Source: Polystyrenella longa (lineage in GTDB: Bacteria > Planctomycetota > Planctomycetia > Planctomycetales > Planctomycetaceae). Taken from it: a stretch of 64,000 nucleotides of DNA. This document shows, piece after piece, positions 8,716 to 18,728 of this stretch (position 1 is its first letter; each line of letters opens with the position of its first letter). The notes under the pieces were generated by a model. That model saw only the letters and a list, made by a program, of their open reading frames with translations. It was not told where the DNA came from and searched no databases. The DNA lies in the NCBI RefSeq assembly GCF_007750395.1, contig NZ_CP036281.1, positions 843,211 through 907,210 of the forward strand. The letters run 5' to 3'. Both the position numbers and the translations under genes were made by a program.

Positions 8716-11700
8716 TTAGATTAGCAAGTCGGCAAAGGAATCTTCAAATACAGAGTCTGTTACGGAAAGTTCCGTCAGTGCAAGACCGGTAAACTGACTG
8801 CGGGCATTATGAGTGGCCACGCCGACTGTACCTTCCGACTGGCTGTCGTCAAATGTGTAAGACAGTTTCTCGTTGCCATTGGCTAGGAGAGTGACAGTGC
8901 TACCGACGACTTTCACTTCCAGTTGAAGAGGTGTTGCCGGGTTGATACCGAGGTCGGTAAGGCTGGCCAGTTCCTGATAGACGCCGTTGATGTACTGTCC
9001 AATAATCCACTTCTTACTGTTAAGGTCGACCCCTGCCAGACTGAATTGATCTGCAGAGAGCACATTGAAAGCCAGGAAACCGTTCCGGTCTTCTCCAGAT
9101 ACATTAATGGATGTAACGTCTGCACTGTAACGGAAATTCGATGAAGTGGGAGTCAGGTTGACCGCGGTTTGTTCAACCGTGTTGGACTCCGTCGAGTCGG
9201 ATGAGAACATCTGAGCGAGAAGAGCACCCTGAGGAGATGGGGCGGGAACGTTACCCAGTTTGATGTCTTCAAAACGGCTTTCGCCATTTAGAACAAATAG
9301 CCCCGCCAGGCCTTCATTGACTGGCTGGCTAAAGGTGTGTTGACCGACCTGAGATCCATTTCTGGAAAGGGTGACAGTGTCACCATCGATTTCAAGGTTA
9401 ACGTCGAAGGCTTGTCCTACACCAATGGGCTCAGTGACGACCGAGTGGTAATGCCACCCTTGGTGGTACTCACCGATGACCCAGCGATTCTGGCCAACAG
9501 CCATTCCCGCGAACTTGAAGTTTGTAGGAGAAACATAATCAAAGACGATGTAGGCATTGGTTGCTGTGCCCGGTCCCTGGAATGTCGAGATCATACGAGT
9601 GCTGATGTCGTAACTGGAGGGCAGTGTGTTTGCCGTGTTGAACAGCGTGATGCCCCGTGGATTCGCGATGCCCGTGGAGTTTCCAATCGCAAAGTCTTCC
9701 TGGACGTTCCAGTTCCCATTAATGTCGTACATCGTTCCTTCGAGGTCGTCGCCGTTATCTACCGAGAATGGGAATGCAGTTTTGGGCGTTCCGTCAAGGA
9801 TGGTCGTCAGGGCGAAGTTATCAAAGTGAACAGTAGAGTTGAATGCACCCAGTCCGAGTGGATTGTCGTTAATGGGGCCACCGAAATCGTGGGTGATCTT
9901 GGTGAGTCCATCCACTGACATCGTTAACTTTGAGCCTTCGAACCACAGCTCCATGTCGTACGCAGTGTTGTTGTTGATGTTCTCGGAAGCTTCTCCAAAG
10001 ACTCGGAACTGATTGTTTTCGTACTGTCCCACAACCAATCTGTTCTGACCGGCCCAGGTACCTGCAAATTTGTATTTCGTCGGGGACTCATAATCGAAGA
10101 TGACGAAACTGTTCGAGGCTTGTCCCGCTTGTGGCTGAATTTCAAATTGAGTTTTCAGGACAAAGTCATTCGGAAGGGGACCGTTTGTGTCAAGCAAACT
10201 GATCCCCGTTTTGTACCAGGAGGAGGCTTGACTACTGACGGTTAACTTCTGGTTACTGGCGGTCCAGTTGCCAGTGACCGGGATGAAGTCGTCGGCTGAG
10301 TTCGTATTGAAGTTTTCAAAGTAAGGAAACGAAGCACGACTTTCCTGGACGACGTATCCGTTCAAGGGATCGGCTGTATCGGAGGCCCAAATGCCGTTCG
10401 GATTGCTGGGGGTGACTTCATTACTGAGTTCACCACTTGCTTCCAGCGAGAAGGAGAGGTCAAGAATACTACCGATGCCGATGATCGGGACACCGTTTTC
10501 GTCTTTCATGAACCCTTTCAGCGGAGCAATCATTTCCAGTGAATGACCATCGGCTGAGATAGCAGATTCGATGATGCCGAGCACGATAGGCCCTTTATCA
10601 AGGACTAATGTGATTTCATCATCGTCTTCAGTGGCCGGATTGTTTTCCTGGTAAACCCACTGAGAGTAATAGTCGTAACTACCCGGGAGAATGTCGACGA
10701 ACCCCGGTTTGTAAGGTCCATCGAAGCCAGGAACATAGTCGCCCTGTGTCTGATCAAGGAAGGCTTGATAAAGTTCCGCCGGGCTTTGGGCCCCGTGGTT
10801 CAAGTAGTGACCAGTATTGAATTCACCATCATAGTATTCAACTTCGGCGTTCATGTCATAACCGGGTGTGGTGGGATAGTATCCACCATCATCCAGCCAG
10901 TAACCAGTGGCGTCGTCGTTGTCGACGTCAATAGTTACAATGACATAGAACCGACCTGCACGGTCACCGTTTGCCGTGCTTGTGGTGGCGCCGATCTGTC
11001 CGCGTGAACGGAAGTAGAAGTACAAGTTATCGGAGTCATTCGTGACCCGATATTCGAGCAGGTCTGCATCAGGGTGGTCCACATACAATGGGTTTCCATC
11101 CCGGCCTTCGGTGTCGGTATCGTGCTGATCATCTGCGGGGTCGAAGTAAGCGTCGATGTAGGGGCTGTCCCAATCACTCATGTCACCGTCGATGACGATA
11201 TTGGGGGCACCCTGAAAGATGACGTTGACTGAGATCGTTGCGGTGTCTGTTTCTCCCGTTCCGTCAGTGATCGTATATTTGAAGGTATCGATACCGCTGA
11301 AGGTCGGTCGTGGAGTGTAAGTGACTTGCCCATTTTTCAACTCGACTGTACCACCCTGGTCAGTGATGTGTTGCACACTGACGACTGAAACAGATTCAAA
11401 AACATCCGGTCCGGTAGTATCGTTGTCGAGCGGAGTAAACGGGTTGCCAAACGTGTTTGAATAGACTTCGTAATTGTCATCGACGGCATCCGGGGCGTCA
11501 TTGGTCGGATGAACGTAGATGTTGAAACTACGTGTTTCCAGCTCAACTCCATCGATCATCTCGGTGACGGAGACAACAGCCACTCCCCACTGGTCTTGAG
11601 CGGTAGCGAAGGTTAACTCGCCCGTTTCGAAGTCGATATTGGGTTGTTCGGAGAAGAGGAGGTCATTGTTATTCGAGATAACGAATTCGCGATTGTTAGG

Positions 11701-14652
11701 ACTTCCTTCCATGATCATGAAATTGTTCACGGAATGGAAACCAGAGTCTTCATCGACAATGGGAGTGTCACCAAAGGCGTATCCAGATTGCGGGAGCAGA
11801 GTTTCGGTAAGGAGATAACCATTGATGGGGTCACCCGTATCGGAGCCCCAATCCTGGGAGGGAGCGAGCTCACCACTTGCTTCCAGCGAGAAGGAGATGT
11901 CGAGGACACTTCCCATTTTGACGATTGGGTTTCCCTGGGCGTCTTTCAGGAAGCCTCGTAAAGGCGCGACCATTTCGATTTCGTGGAAGTCGTCCGAGCG
12001 GGCGCTGGTGACATTCCCTCGAATAATCGGGCCACGGTCTACGACGAAGGTGATTTCATCGTCGAATTCATTCTCGGTACCTTTGTCGTCATACACCCAC
12101 TGGGTGTAGTAGTCATAAGAGCCGGGAAGAATATCGATGTAACCAGGGCTGTAAGGCCCGTCGTACCCCACCCGATATTCGCCGTTAGTCTGTTCGCGGA
12201 AAGCTTCGAGAAGTGATGGGTCGTCAATAGCACCATGGTTGATATAGTGGCCCGTGTTGAATTCTCCGTTGAAGTATTCAACTTCGGCGTTCATGTCGTA
12301 ACCGGGAGTGGTGGGATAGTATCCCCCCAGATCAAGCCAGTAGCCAGTGTCATCATCGTCGTCGACATCGATGGTGGTAATGACGTAATATCGTCCGGAG
12401 CGCAGACCAAGTTCCTGGTTCTCGACCTGAGTTTCACCGATTTCGCCAGCAGCTCGGAAGTAAAAGTACAAATTCTCATTGTCGTGAGTGACTTTGTATT
12501 CGAGAAGGTCGACATCGGGATGTTCGCGATAAGCGGGTGTGCCATCTCGACCGGTGGAATCCGTGTCGTGGACATCGTCCGCCGCATCATAGTAAGAAGG
12601 AATGTCGGCCCAGTCGGAGAAGTCGCCATCGATATTAACTTTGGCCGGTAACTGATACTTGTTATCAACGATGGTGAAGGAGTCAATGATTTCACCATCA
12701 TCAGCGGCGACATATTTTACGACCAGTTCATCCTCGCGAACTTCAATCAGCGAGAAACCATACTCGGCAGAACGGGCTGTTGAACTGGAGTAGCCCACGG
12801 CCATGTAGTCCTGATTGGAAAAGCTACCTCCATCGAGAGGCATGCCGCCGACTCCGGTGGTGACCTGAATCAGGCCGGCACCTTTATCGTAGGTCTGATC
12901 ACCATCATCAACGAATAAAGCAGTTCCATCAGCGTCTCCCGTGAGTGGTTTCGTCCAGGAGTAGGTAGAGGATTCACCCGTCAGGAACAGGTCAACTCCT
13001 GCGGCGTGTAATCGTTCGACGACGTCTTGATAGTAGTCATCGTCGGGGCCCTGCTCGAAACCGCCCGGACTGGCGATGGGGAAGTTGGTGAAGACAATCT
13101 TCCACTGCGCAGTGCTGGCACGCATGTCTTTTTCCAGCCAGTCGAGAACTTCGTCGAGTTGGGCTTCGTTATTCCAGACGTTGCTGTTAAAGGTCGCGAA
13201 GTGGGTGTCCCCGTAATCATACGAATAATTTCGTTCTGCCTGTTCTCCCAGTGGGTTGTAGAAGGGAGAGGTGACGCCTTCCTGAGGAACGGGGGAAGAA
13301 AAGTATAAGCTTGCAGCCGGGCTGTTCACATCGCTGGAGCCGTAAGCGGCGTACTCGATATGAGAGGCAGTCCAAGCGGCTGTTTCAGGGTTAATAAACT
13401 GTTCAAATCGACCGTTGGCGTCCTGATAGCTGCTGGAGGGGTTTAAGTTATTACCCACCAGTAGTGAGAAAGCAGCGTTGGTTTGTCCGACTTGACTCAT
13501 TACTTGGCGAGTCGCTTGTAATGCTTCCGGAGCGGATACCGGGTTACCGGACGAGTTCCCTACTGCAGCGAAGGAAAATTCGGACGTATCGCCTTTGGCT
13601 AGGCGCGTGCGGAATGTGTTATGCCATTCTTCGACGATTTCCCCAGAGTCGAGATGTTGACGCACTCGATATTCATACTCGGTATTGAATTCGAGGTTTG
13701 GAAACTCCGCGTTGTGGACGTCAATGCCTGATTGTCCGGCCTGAGTCGTGTTCCATGAAGTTACTTCAGTCCAGGAAGATGCTCCAGTTTTTCGGTATTC
13801 GATCGTGAAGCTGTCGTTGGTGCCGATGTTGCCAGTACGTTCCGTCTGCATCATGACCTGTACTTGATCGACGTTACTGCCGTCAAATCCAAAACCGACC
13901 AGAGGGGTATCACCCAGTTGCAATCGAGGGGATTGTGTTACAAGAAATTCTTTTTCTTCGTAGTTTGCATCAACGATGTAATCGATGTGCAGGACAGGAG
14001 CCCCGCTGCCAGCGTCGAACGAGCGAGCGACACGCGAGCCGGAGCCGTCCATCATGAATGTCATGGGGCTGTCGGAAGTCCAACCTGACTGGCTCACGAG
14101 TTCCTGAATAATGGGAGTCAGGTCGGGAGTAGCTTGGGCTCCGGTTTGTTCTCCACTGAAGAACCAGGAGCCGGGAGTCCACTCAATATTTGTAGTGGTG
14201 CGGTCTCGCACTGAAATGTTGTTTGAATTCCCTCCGAAGCTATCCGATTCAGCGGAGAGTTCGCCATAAATATTGATACTCGCAGCATCGGAAGAGGCTT
14301 CGTCGGCGGTGAACTGGATGTAAGCTCGCCGAATGATGGCATCGTCGGGAACCTGAATGTTCGAAAATCGCAAACCAACCAATTGACTTCTGCGACCTTC
14401 CTGGACGATGTCGAGGTCGGTGTCGTACCGGGAAACTGTTCCGGACTCTTTCTCCTCAGCGTCGTCGGTGGCGCTATTGATGGGTTGTTCTACGCTCACC
14501 AATACCCCGTTAAGCAGGCATTTGTCTTCGAAGCGTTCGACTTCGCTCGAAATGTCGAACGTGGTGGAACGCAGACGGTGGCTTCGTCTGGTGGATGCAG
14601 CTGAACAGGAAAATCGGGTCTGAAATTTCTGGAGCCAGTTCGTCAACATCAT
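8716..14652 (-). CDS. Giant secreted multidomain protein with degenerate phosphoesterase domain
   Basis: 1978 residues from the ATG at 14652, chosen because AAGGAC lies 8 nt upstream; the longer frame to 14703 lacks this. Order of parts: a basic N-terminus with VERFEDKCLLNG, resembling the planctomycete lepRxLL surface-protein motif; a DNRLRE-like beta domain (about 75-230); a fibronectin-III/purple-acid-phosphatase N-domain-like part (about 235-355); a calcineurin-like phosphoesterase fold (about 358-660) in which the metal-ligand motifs are replaced (GNSSG, VGNNLNP, YGSSDV, FTNFP, TGESS); module A starting VNIDGDFSDW; a cadherin/Big-like tandem domain (NDAPDAVDDNYEV...DTFKYTITDGTGETDT); module B starting IVIDGDMSDW; and three laminin-G/concanavalin-like domains. 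Probably an adhesive or structural surface protein. The leftward terminator at 8654 ends it. Confidence 0.8.
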   Translation of the reverse strand: MMLTNWLQKFQTRFSCSAASTRRSHRLRSTTFDISSEVERFEDKCLLNGVLVSVEQPINSATDDAEEKESGTVSRYDTDLDIVQEGRRSQLVGLRFSNIQVPDDAIIRRAYIQFTADEASSDAASINIYGELSAESDSFGGNSNNISVRDRTTTNIEWTPGSWFFSGEQTGAQATPDLTPIIQELVSQSGWTSDSPMTFMMDGSGSRVARSFDAGSGAPVLHIDYIVDANYEEKEFLVTQSPRLQLGDTPLVGFGFDGSNVDQVQVMMQTERTGNIGTNDSFTIEYRKTGASSWTEVTSWNTTQAGQSGIDVHNAEFPNLEFNTEYEYRVRQHLDSGEIVEEWHNTFRTRLAKGDTSEFSFAAVGNSSGNPVSAPEALQATRQVMSQVGQTNAAFSLLVGNNLNPSSSYQDANGRFEQFINPETAAWTASHIEYAAYGSSDVNSPAASLYFSSPVPQEGVTSPFYNPLGEQAERNYSYDYGDTHFATFNSNVWNNEAQLDEVLDWLEKDMRASTAQWKIVFTNFPIASPGGFEQGPDDDYYQDVVERLHAAGVDLFLTGESSTYSWTKPLTGDADGTALFVDDGDQTYDKGAGLIQVTTGVGGMPLDGGSFSNQDYMAVGYSSSTARSAEYGFSLIEVREDELVVKYVAADDGEIIDSFTIVDNKYQLPAKVNIDGDFSDWADIPSYYDAADDVHDTDSTGRDGTPAYREHPDVDLLEYKVTHDNENLYFYFRAAGEIGETQVENQELGLRSGRYYVITTIDVDDDDDTGYWLDLGGYYPTTPGYDMNAEVEYFNGEFNTGHYINHGAIDDPSLLEAFREQTNGEYRVGYDGPYSPGYIDILPGSYDYYTQWVYDDKGTENEFDDEITFVVDRGPIIRGNVTSARSDDFHEIEMVAPLRGFLKDAQGNPIVKMGSVLDISFSLEASGELAPSQDWGSDTGDPINGYLLTETLLPQSGYAFGDTPIVDEDSGFHSVNNFMIMEGSPNNREFVISNNNDLLFSEQPNIDFETGELTFATAQDQWGVAVVSVTEMIDGVELETRSFNIYVHPTNDAPDAVDDNYEVYSNTFGNPFTPLDNDTTGPDVFESVSVVSVQHITDQGGTVELKNGQVTYTPRPTFSGIDTFKYTITDGTGETDTATISVNVIFQGAPNIVIDGDMSDWDSPYIDAYFDPADDQHDTDTEGRDGNPLYVDHPDADLLEYRVTNDSDNLYFYFRSRGQIGATTSTANGDRAGRFYVIVTIDVDNDDATGYWLDDGGYYPTTPGYDMNAEVEYYDGEFNTGHYLNHGAQSPAELYQAFLDQTQGDYVPGFDGPYKPGFVDILPGSYDYYSQWVYQENNPATEDDDEITLVLDKGPIVLGIIESAISADGHSLEMIAPLKGFMKDENGVPIIGIGSILDLSFSLEASGELSNEVTPSNPNGIWASDTADPLNGYVVQESRASFPYFENFNTNSADDFIPVTGNWTASNQKLTVSSQASSWYKTGISLLDTNGPLPNDFVLKTQFEIQPQAGQASNSFVIFDYESPTKYKFAGTWAGQNRLVVGQYENNQFRVFGEASENINNNTAYDMELWFEGSKLTMSVDGLTKITHDFGGPINDNPLGLGAFNSTVHFDNFALTTILDGTPKTAFPFSVDNGDDLEGTMYDINGNWNVQEDFAIGNSTGIANPRGITLFNTANTLPSSYDISTRMISTFQGPGTATNAYIVFDYVSPTNFKFAGMAVGQNRWVIGEYHQGWHYHSVVTEPIGVGQAFDVNLEIDGDTVTLSRNGSQVGQHTFSQPVNEGLAGLFVLNGESRFEDIKLGNVPAPSPQGALLAQMFSSDSTESNTVEQTAVNLTPTSSNFRYSADVTSINVSGEDRNGFLAFNVLSADQFSLAGVDLNSKKWIIGQYINGVYQELASLTDLGINPATPLQLEVKVVGSTVTLLANGNEKLSYTFDDSQSEGTVGVATHNARSQFTGLALTELSVTDSVFEDSFADLLI
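10340..12640 (-). repeat. Internal duplication: two ~280-residue modules in the giant protein
   Basis: Module A (about 11800-12640) and module B (about 10340-11200) share long identical peptides such as GGYYPTTPGYDMNAEVEY, ILPGSYDYY and SFSLEASGEL, and strong nucleotide identity, e.g. around 10840-10890 against 12280-12330. They flank one cadherin-like domain. Each begins with a DGDxSDW motif typical of extracellular carbohydrate- or heme-binding DOMON/CBM9-like folds. Confidence 0.85.
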
Positions 14653-15559
14653 CGGGGATTGTCCTTGTTCGGCGGCGTTGAGCGGCTGTCTGTAAGAGAG
14701 CATCTGTCGCCGGAGTCAATTTTCGGGGATGAAAGCCTGATGTCGGGGTGGAATGAAGAGGGAAGGCCGAAAAGCAGGAAACGATCATCAAAGTGAGGAT
14801 TAACCAGGAGATAAAATTGCATTTAAGAAACGCCGTAACCGAATTGTCCGGGTTGGCAGCGAATGAATATCGAGGGGACCGATACGCATTCGGCGCGCAA
14901 CCTGAAACGATTCGAGACACCTGCGGGCCCTCCTGGCTCCAAAGATGGTACTGTCATTGAATATTTTTCCGGCAGCGGCTCCACTCAGGGGAAGAAGGGG
15001 GAACACCACTGGGATTTGAGGTCAGGAGAAAATGGTTCAATGTCAGAAAGTGAGGAATAGTCACTTTGCGGGATTGAGGCGTAATACGCTTGTTTCGCAG
15101 GGCGTGACGATTCTGTCGTTAATGATGCTACGCGACGATGTGTGGATCTACAAGCACTTGTTTGAAAATATTACACGATTCAACAAAACTGTAATTGATC
15201 CCCCAAACGCGGGTCTGCAGCCGGGAGAGACTTGAAATCGCTTTTCTGTAAGCTATTTAGGTAGAAGAGCTTAGAGCTAATTTTGGAATGACGGTCCCGA
15301 AATGTTTTTCGGTTGGCCAAAAAGCTGCAGGGATTCACCTGCTAATGGATAACCGTTGGCTATATAAGCAGACCGACGGTGATTGCCCGGTAAGGAAATT
15401 AATCGTTTGCGGACTTGGAGCGGACAAATAGGCGTAACCTATTTGCTATCAGGAAGTTGTTTTTGGGTGGATTGCGTGGAATGTGCAAGCTGAGCCGCTA
15501 TGCGCGAGGTGGCTATCAGAAAGCACTCAGACGAACTGAGAGGAGTTCATGTTTTATTC
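14653..15559. other. Gene-free stretch
   Basis: About 900 bp between the start of the giant gene and the stop of lptB. No protein-like frame was found on either strand. One 8-bp palindrome CAAATAGG / CCTATTTG with a 5-nt loop lies at 15425-15445, about 115 bp past the lptB stop. It lacks a T-run and could be a weak terminator or operator. The promoter of the giant gene must lie in the left half. Confidence 0.4.
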
Positions 15560-16378
15560 TTACGCAGCGAGTTCGGAATCGTCGTTCAGCTGAGAAGTAC
15601 GTTGCTGGTGCTTCGAATCGGCGATTGAGAAGGATTCTTTCCCTTCGATAATCGACTCGGCGTCGAAGCGTTTTCCGAAATAAAGCTGTTTGGCTTTGGG
15701 GTCGCTTAGAACTGTCTCAGCATCACCACTGACGATCACTTCGCCGGCACAGACGATATAGCTACGATCCGTGATGGTGAGCGTTTCCCGCTCGCGGTGG
15801 TCGGTCAGCAGAATGGAAATACCACTATCTCGCAGGTCGGAGATGATGTCCTGGATGCTGTGAATCGTGACGGGGTCAATCCCGGTGAAAGGCTCGTCGA
15901 GTAGAATCAGCTCCGGATCGGAAGCGAGACAGCGTGCAATTTCGAGTCGACGTCGTTCTCCCCCGGAAAGTGTTGAGGAAGTTTGGGTGCGGCGGTCCGT
16001 AAGACCAAATTGCTCCAGTAGTTCGTCCACGCGAAAGGTCCGTTCTCGACGGTTCATGTCGAGGTATTCGAGTACGGCGAAGATGTTTTGTTCGACCGAG
16101 AGTTTGCCGAAGATGCTGTCGTCCTGAGGGAGATAACCCATGCCATGACGCGCGCGTTTGTACATTGGCCAGCGGGTGACATCGACTCCATTGAGATGAA
16201 CAGTGCCTTCCGTAGGTGTGGCCAGGCCGCAGGCCATGCGGAAAGTAGTCGATTTTCCGGCACCGTTCGGTCCCAGCAGGCCGACAATCTCGCCACGATC
16301 CACGTAAAAATCGATGCCATTGACGGCACGTTTTCCAGGATAGTCTTTAATCAGGCTACGACAGTCGAGAAGTTGCAT
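15560..16378 (-). CDS. lptB: LptB-type ABC transporter ATPase
   Basis: 272 residues from the ATG at 16378, which has GGAGG 8 nt upstream; an alternative ATG at 16393 adds five residues but overlaps that site. Complete nucleotide-binding domain: Walker A GPNGAGKST, Q-loop GYLPQDDSIFGKLSVEQN, signature TLSGGERRRLEIAR, Walker B ELILLDEPFTGIDP and H-loop LLTDHRERETL. The match to LptB, the ATPase that powers extraction of lipopolysaccharide from the inner membrane, is close over the whole length. A C-terminal extension of about 35 residues follows the usual end (YFGKRF). LptF/G/A/C are not in the window. Confidence 0.9.
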   Translation of the reverse strand: MQLLDCRSLIKDYPGKRAVNGIDFYVDRGEIVGLLGPNGAGKSTTFRMACGLATPTEGTVHLNGVDVTRWPMYKRARHGMGYLPQDDSIFGKLSVEQNIFAVLEYLDMNRRERTFRVDELLEQFGLTDRRTQTSSTLSGGERRRLEIARCLASDPELILLDEPFTGIDPVTIHSIQDIISDLRDSGISILLTDHRERETLTITDRSYIVCAGEVIVSGDAETVLSDPKAKQLYFGKRFDAESIIEGKESFSIADSKHQQRTSQLNDDSELAA

Positions 16379-16659
16379 CGAGTTATCCTCCATGATAGTT
16401 CGAATGCTGGGATGAATCTAAAACGGACGGCCCGAAAGGACCATTCCGCTGCGTGACGTCAGTCGGAAAGTGGGTGCAAAAGCTGTTAAAACCATGCAAT
16501 GAGGCAGTTAAAATTAGCTCCAGACCGCCAAGATCTGCAGTTCCGCAGCTCAGTTTCCCTGATTCTGACTCGTCTGACAAGACAAGTTCGATGAGATTGT
16601 CGCCCGACACTATAGACGGACAGGTTTCAGTGGAATTCACTAACGAAAACGGACCGACT

Positions 16660-18474
16660 TCAGCGGATGCGTTTCATCTTGTCCAGTTGTGGTAGGAAGG
16701 GAAGAGAATAGGTTGGGTAGTCCGTTTTGTTGTTGAGATTGTCACGGTGATATCGGATCGGAAATCCTTTACCATCGTTACCAACGGGGACTCCATGCGG
16801 CCAGAAGATGTAAAATGCCTTGCCCACCAGTGCAGATTCTTTTACGGCGTGGCGGTTTTTCGCCGCTCGGTCATTTTCCCAAAGCCGGCTGTCTTTGCTG
16901 CGGGGGCTATTGTCGCCCATGACAAAATATTCATCATCAGCTAATGGGGCGAAGACGAGGGAATAGTCGTCGCTATTGTTGATGTAAATCTTCCACCAAG
17001 TTTCCGGATCGGTCCGGTGTGTATAGAGATTGGTGGAATCGTTCTCACCCATTCCGGTGATGGAGGGGTCGAGCGGGGTACCCCGATTGTCGTGTGATGC
17101 TTCCGCCCGATAATAGATATCTCTTTGAATCTTCAGATCGCTTACGACAACGTTGACTTCCCGAGCGGCAATTCCGGCAGGGACCAAGTCTCGTTCTCTA
17201 GGACCAGGGAATCCGGGTGTGTCGTATGTCAGAGGTTGATCAAAAGTGACCACGGAGTCGTTCACCCAGAGGACAAGGCGATTGTCGACGTTGGCAAAAC
17301 GGATGTCGTATTCGTCGCCGGCTATCACTCCGCTATCAGCAGTTCCAAGCGCACGTGGTTCAGGATCTGCCAGAAAATGATCGATCATCTGAGCCTGAAC
17401 TTGTCCTGTCTGGAGGTCGAACTGGCAGCGGTACTGACGAACTCCTTCGTTCAATTCGACGAGAAGTTCCGGTGAATTGCCGGCATCTCGGAGATCGGCG
17501 TTGAAGCTGAGGGTTAAATCGCCAACCCAATAGCGAGCCGGGTTGGGGACTTCACCTCCGCGACCTTGATCGAAAGAGGTTGTATTATAAGAGCAGAAGT
17601 CGAGTACCAACTGGGGAACAGGGTTTTGTACAAGCGGTCGGCCTGTTTCCAGATCGTCCCAGTCGCGAGAACTAGGGACGATGTGTCGGTATCGGAGCCA
17701 GGCGGTTTCGTCGGAATTGGTTCCATCGAGTTGATAAGCGGCACCACCATCAATCGTCTGCCAGCCTGTTGTGGATTCCACCCAACCATCGAGTTCGTCT
17801 TTGCCCGATTGTTGCTGCATACCGGTCCAGCGAAGCGGCCAACCGGCTTGATGCAGGGGGGTGGCACGATAGTTGTTATCGTAAACAGAGAGCTGGATAT
17901 CCTGCTGTTTATCAGGATTCGCCTTACGTGCAATTGCCCAGGGATCTTGATTGGATTTCCGAGTGTAGATGTCACCTTGTTCAATTTTGATCGATTCCCC
18001 TGGTAAACCGATCAGGCGTTTAATGTAGCTGGTGTTCGGGCTTTCGGGATATTTGAAGACGATCACGTCGAAGCGGTCGGGGTCGGCAAACTCATATGAG
18101 AACTTGGTGACGAGAATGCGATCTCCATTGTAGACGTTGTCGTCACGGACATTTATGTCGTAACGGCAGTTGGGGCAGGTTGCCCAGTTGAGCCGAGCCT
18201 GCAGTCGTCCTGATTCCGAATCGACTTCGCTGCTCGCACCAATAGTAAATTCGTAATCACATTGGGAGCAGTAGACGTCTTTGTTTCGGCCCAGCAACGT
18301 GGGGGCCATCGAACCGGTCGGAATGATGAACGCTTCGGCGGCAAAGGCCCTGAACAGGAAAGCGAGGACGAAGGCGAAGACGATCGAGTCGAACGTCTCG
18401 CGGATTCCATCGTCGTGTTTCTTTTTGGCTGGGGCCTCGACGGTTTTGGAGTTCTTTTTCCGGGTGGTGCTCAT
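16660..18474 (-). CDS. lepB: Signal peptidase I with zinc-ribbon and large insert domain (first paralogue)
   Basis: 604 residues, against about 170-330 for usual bacterial LepB. One transmembrane segment (SIVFAFVLAFLFRAF) precedes the catalytic serine S55 in IPTGSMAPTL. Between Ser and the general-base Lys lies an extra CSQC...CPNC pair (69-72, 100-103), a zinc-ribbon-like insert. The Lys is K152 in SYIKRLIGLPGE. Then comes an insert of about 300 residues, the second half of which looks like a concanavalin/LamG beta-sandwich. The C-terminal box E is YFVMGDNSPRSKDSRLWE. All catalytic boxes are intact, so cleavage of Sec/Tat signal peptides at the membrane is expected. A second paralogue lies 254 bp upstream in the same direction. 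Confidence 0.92.
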   Translation of the reverse strand: MSTTRKKNSKTVEAPAKKKHDDGIRETFDSIVFAFVLAFLFRAFAAEAFIIPTGSMAPTLLGRNKDVYCSQCDYEFTIGASSEVDSESGRLQARLNWATCPNCRYDINVRDDNVYNGDRILVTKFSYEFADPDRFDVIVFKYPESPNTSYIKRLIGLPGESIKIEQGDIYTRKSNQDPWAIARKANPDKQQDIQLSVYDNNYRATPLHQAGWPLRWTGMQQQSGKDELDGWVESTTGWQTIDGGAAYQLDGTNSDETAWLRYRHIVPSSRDWDDLETGRPLVQNPVPQLVLDFCSYNTTSFDQGRGGEVPNPARYWVGDLTLSFNADLRDAGNSPELLVELNEGVRQYRCQFDLQTGQVQAQMIDHFLADPEPRALGTADSGVIAGDEYDIRFANVDNRLVLWVNDSVVTFDQPLTYDTPGFPGPRERDLVPAGIAAREVNVVVSDLKIQRDIYYRAEASHDNRGTPLDPSITGMGENDSTNLYTHRTDPETWWKIYINNSDDYSLVFAPLADDEYFVMGDNSPRSKDSRLWENDRAAKNRHAVKESALVGKAFYIFWPHGVPVGNDGKGFPIRYHRDNLNNKTDYPTYSLPFLPQLDKMKRIR

Positions 18475-18728
18475 ATTTTAATCTCTGACTCGAAGGTCAG
18501 GTTTCTATTAAGATCTAATTCGGGATAAATTAGCGGTCCGCCGACTCGAAAGTTCTCGAAGACGTGGTTTTAGCCGCTAGAGGATCTGCCCGGAAACGAG
18601 GGTCATTTTTCAGGTTATTCGTTGCTTCTGTCCTGTGGTGGCAATGTTTCCCTACAAGTTCCTACGTTTTTTAAGAGATTCAGTTGGGATTCACTTGGGA
18701 TTTCACTGCAAGAATGTAGGGGCGTATC

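Noticed and set aside
12235-12651. 138-residue plus-strand frame and similar ones within 8716-14652
   Set aside because: All are shadows of the giant protein; they reflect the repeated modules on the other strand.
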